Part shown: piece by piece, positions 1-4,838 of the stretch
Numbering within the stretch: the stretch's first letter is position 1
Layout: every line of letters begins with the position of its first letter
Source: a bacterium
GTDB lineage: Bacteria; UBA9089; JASEIO01
Direction of reading: 5' to 3'
DNA length: 8,563 bases
Assembly (NCBI GenBank): GCA_030017475.1
Contig: JASEIO010000046.1
Location: 1-8,563 of the forward strand
The notes under the pieces: model-generated
Seen by the model: the letters and a program-made list of their open reading frames with translations, nothing else
Database searches by the model: none
What the model was told of the DNA's origin: nothing
Made by a program: the position numbers and the translations under genes

Positions 1-8
1 AATATTGT

Positions 9-101
9 TTGACAATTATTACAAGACTGGATACCATGTGCCTATGCCAGCCAAATTTTTTGAAGTTAGTTGTTGACTTTTTGATGTATTTTTGATACCA
101 T
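9..101 (+). repeat. Pair of promoter-like direct repeats, 64 bp apart
   Basis: Two copies of the same layout read on the plus strand: TTGACA (9-14), 17 bp, TACCAT (32-37), and TTGACT (73-78), 17 bp, TACCAT (96-101). In both, the second box sits inside the octamer GATACCAT. The first box is a near-perfect sigma70 -35 and the spacing is ideal, but TACCAT is only a moderate -10. No convincing plus-strand gene follows before 996. The pair could be tandem promoters for a short or antisense RNA, a regulator-binding repeat, or chance in AT-rich DNA. Confidence 0.3.
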
Positions 102-126
102 AAATACCCATATCTAAAGGTGAAAC

Positions 127-153
127 AAAGGGTGTCCTTTTGAGCTATTTTTT
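127..153. terminator. Weak hairpin beyond the toxin stop codon
   Basis: A 5-bp inverted repeat, AAAGG (127-131) and CCTTT (136-140), encloses the loop GTGT. On the plus strand a T-run follows at 147-153 after a short gap. On the minus strand the hairpin lies about 40 nt past the toxin stop codon, followed only by a broken T-rich stretch. It could be a weak bidirectional terminator between the toxin operon and whatever reads in from the left. The stem is short, so support is poor. Confidence 0.2.
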
Positions 154-180
154 CAATTATTATTAATTTGTCAAATAATT

Positions 181-561
181 TTATTGCTTATAGAATTCAA
201 TCTCTGTCATTGGATAATGACGGATATTGAGGGTGAAAAGGCAGGCTTTTTTACAAAATGCAGTGGCTGCTATTAGGGCATCGCCTAATTGCAGATTATG
301 GCTCTTTCTATAAGTTTTAAGATAATATCCGGCTTTTTCACCAATCTCTGAGTCGACGGGAAGGCATTCTAACTGTGAAAAGAAATTAGCAACTTTATTT
401 TCTTCGTTTGGTCTAAGGCCATGGTAAATCTCGGCTTTAGTTACAGGTGAATAGCAGATAAGGTTGCCTTGACGAGAGAGTTCTTTGAGTTTTTTTATGA
501 GGTGGATGATATTCTTCCGTAAGATCTCGATAATAACATCAGTATCAAGTAGATAATTCAT
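181..561 (-). CDS. vapC: VapC-like PIN-domain toxin (putative ribonuclease)
   Basis: This is the toxin of a type II toxin-antitoxin pair. PIN-domain toxins of this family are Mg2+-dependent endoribonucleases, usually cutting tRNA or rRNA, and are held inactive by the cognate antitoxin. The 126-residue length is typical. The acidic and polar active-site set is visible: D6 in the N-terminal LLDTDV motif, E44 in KAEI, D94 in GDALIAATA, and N112 in the LFTLNIRHYPM motif that marks this subgroup. The ATG lies one base after the antitoxin stop codon (TGA-C-ATG), with a GAGAGA Shine-Dalgarno-like run 8 nt upstream inside the antitoxin gene, so the two genes are probably co-transcribed and translationally coupled. 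No residue of the motif set is missing, so the enzyme looks intact. Its RNA target cannot be read from the sequence. Confidence 0.9.
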   Translation of the reverse strand: MNYLLDTDVIIEILRKNIIHLIKKLKELSRQGNLICYSPVTKAEIYHGLRPNEENKVANFFSQLECLPVDSEIGEKAGYYLKTYRKSHNLQLGDALIAATAFCKKACLFTLNIRHYPMTEIEFYKQ

Positions 562-562
562 G

Positions 563-814
563 TCAAAATCTCTCTATCCGGTTATCTTTACGAAGAGTCC
601 GAATGTATTCGTCGGTTGAAGGAAGGTCAGTACGATCTTTCCAGAGTCCAGTAATAGCATCAAGTGATTCTTCAAATTTAGACTGATGTTTTTTAACATA
701 TACCTTGTCAATGGCTTGACGAATTAGTTCAGCAATAGAAAGGTGCCTTTTTTCTTTAGCAATATTTAAGTTACGCCATTGCTCATTTGATAAATAGATT
801 TGAGTCCGTTTCAT
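563..814 (-). CDS. Ribbon-helix-helix antitoxin of the VapC-like toxin
   Basis: This 83-residue protein is the first gene of the toxin-antitoxin operon. Residues 2-9 (KRTQIYLS) form the DNA-binding beta strand typical of CopG/Arc-type ribbon-helix-helix proteins. Residues 10-23 and 26-39 fit helices A and B. The C-terminal half (about 45-83, with GLWKDRTDLPSTDEYIRTLRK) is the charged tail that, in related antitoxins paired with PIN toxins, wraps the toxin and blocks its active site. The order antitoxin then toxin is usual, because the antitoxin must be made in excess. As a dimeric DNA-binding protein it probably represses its own promoter, and perfect palindromes lie on that promoter. The ATG at 814 has the Shine-Dalgarno AAAGGTGA at 821-828. 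RHH antitoxins lack one agreed symbol, so none is given. Confidence 0.88.
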   Translation of the reverse strand: MKRTQIYLSNEQWRNLNIAKEKRHLSIAELIRQAIDKVYVKKHQSKFEESLDAITGLWKDRTDLPSTDEYIRTLRKDNRIERF

Positions 815-820
815 CTAAAA

Positions 821-828
821 TCACCTTT
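821..828 (-). promoter_or_regulatory. Ribosome binding site of the antitoxin gene
   Basis: On the minus strand AAAGGTGA ends 6 nt before the ATG at 814. It supports that start. With the promoter at 837-865 it implies a very short leader of roughly 16 nt. Confidence 0.7.
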
Positions 829-830
829 TA

Positions 831-845
831 ATGTATAATATACAT
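831..845. promoter_or_regulatory. Perfect palindrome over the -10 box: likely antitoxin operator
   Basis: ATGTATA and TATACAT form a perfect 7+7 bp palindrome around a single central base. It covers the -10 hexamer of the toxin-antitoxin promoter, 17 bp upstream of the antitoxin ATG. Autoregulated RHH antitoxins bind just such short AT-rich palindromes, so binding here would block RNA polymerase. The symmetry is seen directly; the operator role is inferred. Confidence 0.6.
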
Positions 846-865
846 CATCAATCAGAAAAAGTCAA
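837..865 (-). promoter_or_regulatory. Sigma70-type promoter of the toxin-antitoxin operon
   Basis: Reading the minus strand, a -35 box TTGACT (865-860) is separated by exactly 17 bp from a -10 box TATATT (842-837). Transcription should begin near 830, just upstream of the antitoxin Shine-Dalgarno. Both hexamers are within one or two bases of the sigma70 consensus and each lies within a palindrome. Confidence 0.65.
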
Positions 866-875
866 CGACTTTTTC
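855..875. repeat. Perfect 9-bp inverted repeat over the -35 box
   Basis: The arms GAAAAAGTC (855-863) and GACTTTTTC (867-875) are perfect inverted copies with the 3-nt spacer AAC. The repeat contains the -35 hexamer of the minus-strand toxin-antitoxin promoter (860-865). It could be a second operator for the toxin-antitoxin complex or a site for another regulator. As RNA it would form only a weak A/U-rich hairpin, so a terminator role is less likely. Confidence 0.5.
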
Positions 876-925
876 AAAGGTGTGTGTAAAAATGAGTAAT
901 AAGGTTTGCAAAGAAAAATACTGAT

Positions 926-945
926 TTCTCTATCGAGATAGAGAA
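926..945. promoter_or_regulatory. 9+9 bp inverted repeat upstream of the hdr operon
   Basis: The arms TTCTCTATC (926-934) and GATAGAGAA (937-945) are perfect inverted copies with a 2-nt spacer. The element lies 51 bp upstream of the GTG start of the first hdrA-like gene, a fitting place for the operator of a dimeric regulator. As RNA it could form an 8-bp stem with a CGAG tetraloop in the 5' leader. There is no T-run after it, so it is not an intrinsic terminator. I see no clear sigma70 promoter for the plus strand nearby; TTTGCA at 905-910 is a poor -35 candidate. I do not recognise the motif. Confidence 0.5.
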
Positions 946-981
946 TTAGTGTGTCTTGTTTTGCGGGATCGATCGTTTGAT

Positions 982-989
982 GGAGGAAG
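982..989 (+). promoter_or_regulatory. Ribosome binding site setting a GTG start
   Basis: GGAGGAAG, with the core GGAGG at 982-986, lies 9 nt before the GTG at 996. It supports that codon as the start of the first operon gene. The protein then begins just before the FAD-binding glycine motif, which argues that the missing N-terminal HdrA domain is a true absence and not a mis-called start. Confidence 0.7.
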
Positions 990-995
990 TAGGAA

Positions 996-2279
996 GTGCC
1001 AAAGGATGTACTTGTGATTGGTGGTGGGGTTTCTGGGATTCAGGCAAGTTTGGATCTTGCAGATATGGGTTTAAAGGTTCATCTTGTTGAGAAGCTACCT
1101 TCGATTGGAGGTAGGATGGCACAGCTTGACAAGACGTTTCCTACGAATGACTGCTCTATTTGTATCCTGGCCCCAAAGATGGCTGATTGTTTTGGACATG
1201 AGAATATTAATACCCTTACATTTTCTGAGGTAAGAGAGGTCTCTGGGAGAGAGGGAGATTTCAAAGTCAGGGTTGTAAAGAAAGCAAGGGGAGTAGATGA
1301 GACACTTTGTACAGGATGTGGTGAATGTATCGAAAAATGTCCGGTGAAGGTTCCAGATGAGTTCAATATGGGACTATCAGAAAGGAAGGCTATATACTTA
1401 TATTTTCTCCAAGCCGTCCCCCGTATTGCAACCATTGATCGGGATAATTGCCTTATGATAACTAAAGGGAAATGTGGAATATGTAAGAAGGTCTGTCAGA
1501 GAGGTGCAGTTGATTATGACCAGAAAGACAAGGAGATAACTTTGCAGGTTGGTGCTATCATTGTGGCAGTTGGTTTTGATCCATATGATCCCAGAAATAC
1601 CTCCCAATATGGGTACGGTAGATGCAAGAATGTGATTACTGCCTTAGAGTATGAAAGATTGATATGTGCATCAGGTCCTACTGGGGGACATTTGGTAAGA
1701 CCTTCGGATCATAAAGAGGCTAATAAGATTGGATATGTGCAATGTGTTGGTTCCAGAGATGTCCGTAAGAATCCATACTGCTCTTCTGTATGCTGTATGC
1801 ATTCAACAAAAGAGGCGATTTTGGCTCAAGAACATAATCCAGGGGTAGAGTGTTTTGTGTTTTATACAGACATAAGAGCCCCTGGTAAGGATTTCCAACG
1901 ATATATTAAACGGGGGATGGCAGAATATGGGGTCATATATATCAGAGGAAGGGTAGCAGAGATAATTCAGGATGAAGATGAGAATCCAGTCATCTTGTAT
2001 GAGAATACAGAGACCGATAAGGTAGAGCATATGAAGCTTGATCTTGTGGTCTTAGCTACAAGTCTTGTGCCAAGGCACGGTATTAATGAATTTGCCAATT
2101 TGTTAGGTGTTGATTTGGATAATTTCGGTTTCATAAAGACAGATCCATTCAATACAGTTATAACTACAAGGGAAGGTATATTTGCTTGTGGGTACTGTCA
2201 ATCACCACAGGATATTCCAGAGTCTGTAGCCCAGGCCTCAGGTGCTGCTGAAAAGGCAGCAGAGATCTGTTTTAGATAG
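996..2279 (+). CDS. hdrA: HdrA-like FAD/iron-sulfur protein, short form (no N-terminal domain, no C-terminal ferredoxin)
   Basis: A 427-residue soluble flavoprotein of the heterodisulfide reductase subunit A family. HdrA binds FAD and iron-sulfur clusters and, in methanogens, is the flavin-based electron bifurcation site. It opens directly with the FAD-binding Rossmann motif VIGGGVSG (residues 7-14), followed by the family segment GGRMAQLDKTFPTNDCSIC (38-56). The inserted ferredoxin domain has two clusters: C105, C108, C111, C115 with the following proline, then C152, C160, C163, C167 in the long-spaced arrangement usual for HdrA. The cluster motif of the thioredoxin-reductase-like fold follows: QCVGSR (249-254) with C262, C266, C267. 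The closing FAD motif is at 394-418 (GIFACGYCQSPQDIPESV). The roughly 130-residue N-terminal domain and the C-terminal double ferredoxin of full-length HdrA are absent; both occur in the next gene, 11 nt downstream. The two proteins probably act as a pair. Confidence 0.88.
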   Translation: MPKDVLVIGGGVSGIQASLDLADMGLKVHLVEKLPSIGGRMAQLDKTFPTNDCSICILAPKMADCFGHENINTLTFSEVREVSGREGDFKVRVVKKARGVDETLCTGCGECIEKCPVKVPDEFNMGLSERKAIYLYFLQAVPRIATIDRDNCLMITKGKCGICKKVCQRGAVDYDQKDKEITLQVGAIIVAVGFDPYDPRNTSQYGYGRCKNVITALEYERLICASGPTGGHLVRPSDHKEANKIGYVQCVGSRDVRKNPYCSSVCCMHSTKEAILAQEHNPGVECFVFYTDIRAPGKDFQRYIKRGMAEYGVIYIRGRVAEIIQDEDENPVILYENTETDKVEHMKLDLVVLATSLVPRHGINEFANLLGVDLDNFGFIKTDPFNTVITTREGIFACGYCQSPQDIPESVAQASGAAEKAAEICFR

Positions 2280-2289
2280 GGGTACTATC
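2275..2289 (+). other. Small inverted repeat around the start region of the second hdrA-like gene
   Basis: GATAG (2275-2279) and CTATC (2285-2289) flank the loop GGGTA, immediately before the ATG at 2291. The presumed Shine-Dalgarno AGGGG (2278-2282) spans the stem and loop, and the stop codon of the upstream gene lies in the left arm. A ribosome terminating there would open any hairpin, which would couple translation of the two halves. The stem is only 5 bp, so this is tentative. Confidence 0.25.
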
Positions 2290-2290
2290 T

Positions 2291-3991
2291 ATGGATCAAT
2301 CTAATCTACTGGAGAAAAGGGTGGGTGTGTTTATCTGCCACTGCGGTACAAATATCGGTGGATTTTTGGATGTAGAGGATATAGAAGAGTATACAAAAGG
2401 TCTTCCAGATGTTGTATTTACTCAAAGAAATCTATACACCTGTTCTGAGGAAGGTCTATCTCAGATAAAGAATGGTATAAAGGAACACAATCTTAATAGA
2501 GTTATTGTTGCCTCCTGCACCCCAAGAACCCATGAGCCATTATTTAAAAGGGTATGTAGTGAGGCAGGACTGAATCCATATCTCTTTAATTTTGTGAATA
2601 TTCGGGAACATTGTTCCTGGGTACATATGCATGAACGGAAGCAGGCAACCAAGAAGGCTAAGGATTTGATTAGAATGGGGGTTGCAAGGGTCCGATTATT
2701 GGAACCAGAGGAAGATATTGAAATAGATGTTGAACCTGCCTGTTTAGTGATTGGTGGAGGGATAGCGGGTCTCACAGCTTCGACTTCCCTTGCTAAACGA
2801 GGATTTAAGGTAGTGTTGGTAGAAAGAGATGCTACGCTTGGTGGTTTGCTGCGGGATCTTTATAAGCTCTATCCAATTTGTGAAGATGCGACGAATGTAC
2901 TTGAGGGAAGGAAGAGAGAAGGAGAGAGTTACCCAAATTTGGAAATACTCACTTCATCCGAGGTTAAAGAGATTAAAGGATTTGTGGGAAATTATGAAGT
3001 TACAGTTGATATCCAATACCCGAGGCATGGTATTCGAATTATTAAAGTAGGTGTGATAATTGTTGCTACAGGTGCGAAGGTATTAATCCCTGAAGGGTTG
3101 TATGGCTATGATGGAAAACGTATAATAACTCAGCTTGAATTGGAGAAGAGACTTAAAGAAGAAAGAGAAAAACTTAAAAGATTAAATAATATAGTGATGA
3201 TTCAGTGTGTTGGTGCAAGAGGTGATAAAAGGGCCTATTGTTCCAAGGTATGTTGTATGGTGGCAATCAAAAATGCTACTTTAATCAGTAGATTGAATCC
3301 AGAAGCCAAAATTTACATAATATATAGGGATATTATTCAAGTACATGGGACAGAATATGAAGATTACTATAGAGAGGCAAGAGATGCAGGGATATTGTTT
3401 GTAAGATACCATCCAGAGAATGAACCTGTTGTTTCTGATGAGTATGTAAAGATATACGATGAGATGCTTGGAGAGGATATATTAATACCTTATGATCTAT
3501 TGGTTCTTTCAACTCCCTTGGTTTCGTGGGAGGATGCATCAAATTTGGCAAAGATGTTAAAGGTACCTCTTGATGAAAATAGATTCTTCTTGGAGGCCCA
3601 TGTAAAACTTAGACCCTTAGATTTTGCTACAGATGGGATATATGTCTGCGGAACCTGCCACTGGCCAGTAAGTGTCCCGGAGGCAGTCTCACAAGCACTT
3701 GGGGCTGCAGCCCGAGCTAGCATCCCGATGGCCAATAAGAAGGTTCGAGTAGAATCTATAATATCTGAAGTAGATAAAGATAAGTGCATCGCTTGTGGAC
3801 TTTGTGCATCGGTTTGTCCATACAAGGCTATTGAGATTAAGAAGACCGAAGGAGGTAAGAAGGCAGAGGTTATTTCAGCATCTTGTAAAGGTTGCGGGAG
3901 TTGTGGTGCAAGTTGTCCAATGTCTGCAATTACTATGCATCAATTTACGGATGAACAGATTCTATCGCAGGTTAAGGCGGTATTGCCTTAG
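2291..3991 (+). CDS. hdrA: HdrA-like FAD/iron-sulfur protein with N-terminal domain and C-terminal double ferredoxin
   Basis: A 566-residue HdrA-family protein that complements the preceding gene. Residues about 11-140 are the N-terminal HdrA domain, with cysteines C16 and C18 (ICHCG), C51 (YTCSEEG), C76 (SCTPRTHEP) and C108 (REHCSW), expected to hold a [4Fe-4S] cluster. The FAD motif GGGIAG is at 155-160. The ferredoxin that normally interrupts the FAD domain is missing: the chain runs straight on to IIVATG (256-261). QCVGAR (305-310) with C317, C321 and C322 follows, then CGTC (453-456) in the closing FAD motif. The C-terminus is a classic two-cluster ferredoxin: C499, C502, C505, C509 and C532, C535, C538, C542, both ending in Cys-Pro. 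The domain order recalls the HdrA-like part of QmoB. With gene 1 it matches the 1005-residue fused protein downstream. It is probably the partner that relays electrons through its ferredoxin end. Confidence 0.88.
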   Translation: MDQSNLLEKRVGVFICHCGTNIGGFLDVEDIEEYTKGLPDVVFTQRNLYTCSEEGLSQIKNGIKEHNLNRVIVASCTPRTHEPLFKRVCSEAGLNPYLFNFVNIREHCSWVHMHERKQATKKAKDLIRMGVARVRLLEPEEDIEIDVEPACLVIGGGIAGLTASTSLAKRGFKVVLVERDATLGGLLRDLYKLYPICEDATNVLEGRKREGESYPNLEILTSSEVKEIKGFVGNYEVTVDIQYPRHGIRIIKVGVIIVATGAKVLIPEGLYGYDGKRIITQLELEKRLKEEREKLKRLNNIVMIQCVGARGDKRAYCSKVCCMVAIKNATLISRLNPEAKIYIIYRDIIQVHGTEYEDYYREARDAGILFVRYHPENEPVVSDEYVKIYDEMLGEDILIPYDLLVLSTPLVSWEDASNLAKMLKVPLDENRFFLEAHVKLRPLDFATDGIYVCGTCHWPVSVPEAVSQALGAAARASIPMANKKVRVESIISEVDKDKCIACGLCASVCPYKAIEIKKTEGGKKAEVISASCKGCGSCGASCPMSAITMHQFTDEQILSQVKAVLP

Positions 3992-3998
3992 AAGGAGG
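3992..3998 (+). promoter_or_regulatory. Ribosome binding site selecting the GTG of the mvhD-like gene
   Basis: A strong AAGGAGG immediately after the upstream stop codon lies 5 nt before the GTG at 4004. An ATG at 4000 is in another frame and stops after six codons, and a GTG at 4002 is also out of frame, so 4004 is the supported start. Confidence 0.7.
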
Positions 3999-4003
3999 AA
4001 TGT

Positions 4004-4837
4004 GTGAGGTTTCCAGATGAAGGGGTAAGTATAAAAGATGAAGGTTCAAAGACCGAGTTTTCACCTAAGATATTGAGTTTTTTATGTAATTGGTGTTCCT
4101 ACGCAGGGGCAGATTTAGCAGGTGTATCCCGTTTTCAATATCCTACAAATACAAGAGTTATCAGGGTTATGTGTTCAGCCAGGGTAGACCCCATAATGAT
4201 CCTTGAGGGGTTTGTCCAGGGACTTGATGGGATACTCGTTTTGGGATGCCATCTGGGTGACTGCCATTATATACACGGGAATTACTTTACCATAAAGAGG
4301 GTGAAACTGACACACAAGTTGCTTAAGCAAGCTGGAATCCATCAGGATAGACTCTACCTTGATTGGGTATCTGCTGCTGAGGGAGAAAGATATGCTAAGA
4401 TGATAGCTTGGTTTATAGATGAGGTAAGAAAACTTGGTCCATTTGGTGAGGTAGAAGGTATAGATGCTGAAGAGTTGAAGGAGAGGGCAAAGGTTGCACA
4501 AGGTGCAGCAAGGTCTGATAAATTGAGGTGGCTCGCTGGAAAGGAGATAGACCTTTGCGGTGAGGAGAGGATTGGTATTCAGGGTAAAAATGTATATGGA
4601 GAACAGGTTTCCAAAGAGGATTATGATATCTTGATGAATGAAAATGTCTTAAATGAGTACACTCGATCTGGAATAATCTCCCTTATTAGAGAAAATCCTT
4701 TGTCTATTAAGGAGATTGCTTCAAAACTTAAGATGTGTCCTGCGGAGGTCCTGCAGCATATATCTATCCTTGAGCATGCAGGAGTGGTTTTTTTGACTGA
4801 GGAAGAGGGTAGAACTCCAAGGTATATAGGGGTGTAA
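4004..4837 (+). CDS. mvhD: MvhD-like [2Fe-2S] electron-transfer subunit with C-terminal winged-helix-like extension
   Basis: Residues about 20-147 are an MvhD/FlpD/FrhD-type domain. In methanogens this subunit carries a [2Fe-2S] cluster and passes electrons from a hydrogenase or formate dehydrogenase to HdrA. The family cysteines are present: C28 and C31 (LCNWCSYAGADLAG), C57 (RVMCSARVDP), C82 and C87 (LGCHLGDCHY), followed by the family segment DWVSAAEGER (120-129). All are encoded as cysteine, with no in-frame TGA for selenocysteine. The family is usually about 140 residues; this protein has 277. The extra C-terminal half has a charged linker (about 148-175) and then a winged-helix-like region (about 218-276) with SIKEIASKLKMCPAEVLQHI (234-253) as a helix-turn-helix and a wing-like end. 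The extension may be a DNA-binding or a docking module. The gene lies between the split and fused HdrA genes and ends one base before the latter, so it probably feeds one or both. Confidence 0.88.
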   Translation: MRFPDEGVSIKDEGSKTEFSPKILSFLCNWCSYAGADLAGVSRFQYPTNTRVIRVMCSARVDPIMILEGFVQGLDGILVLGCHLGDCHYIHGNYFTIKRVKLTHKLLKQAGIHQDRLYLDWVSAAEGERYAKMIAWFIDEVRKLGPFGEVEGIDAEELKERAKVAQGAARSDKLRWLAGKEIDLCGEERIGIQGKNVYGEQVSKEDYDILMNENVLNEYTRSGIISLIRENPLSIKEIASKLKMCPAEVLQHISILEHAGVVFLTEEEGRTPRYIGV

Positions 4838-4838
4838 A

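Noticed and set aside
36-95. 19-codon plus-strand frame starting at ATG 36
   Set aside because: It has no ribosome binding site or recognisable motif and lies across the promoter-like repeats.
855-875. Inverted repeat as an intrinsic terminator
   Set aside because: The stem is almost all A/T with few G-C pairs, and it overlaps a well-formed -35 box of the toxin-antitoxin promoter; an operator is more plausible.
815-995. Possible lost N-terminal HdrA domain upstream of the first hdr gene (a frameshifted longer gene)
   Set aside because: The region shows none of the HCG, YTC or SCxPRTHEP motifs in any plus frame, holds promoter elements, and has a good ribosome binding site at the GTG. The N-terminal domain is truly absent from gene 1.
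2277-2291. Split between genes 1 and 2 as a sequencing or frameshift artefact of a fused gene
   Set aside because: The junction has a clean stop codon, a Shine-Dalgarno-like site and an ATG, with 11 nt between genes. The split lies in the linker region, so it reads as a real gene boundary.
4004-4837. Selenocysteine in the MvhD-like protein, as in some MvhD/BamF relatives
   Set aside because: All expected positions are encoded by TGT or TGC and the frame contains no internal TGA.
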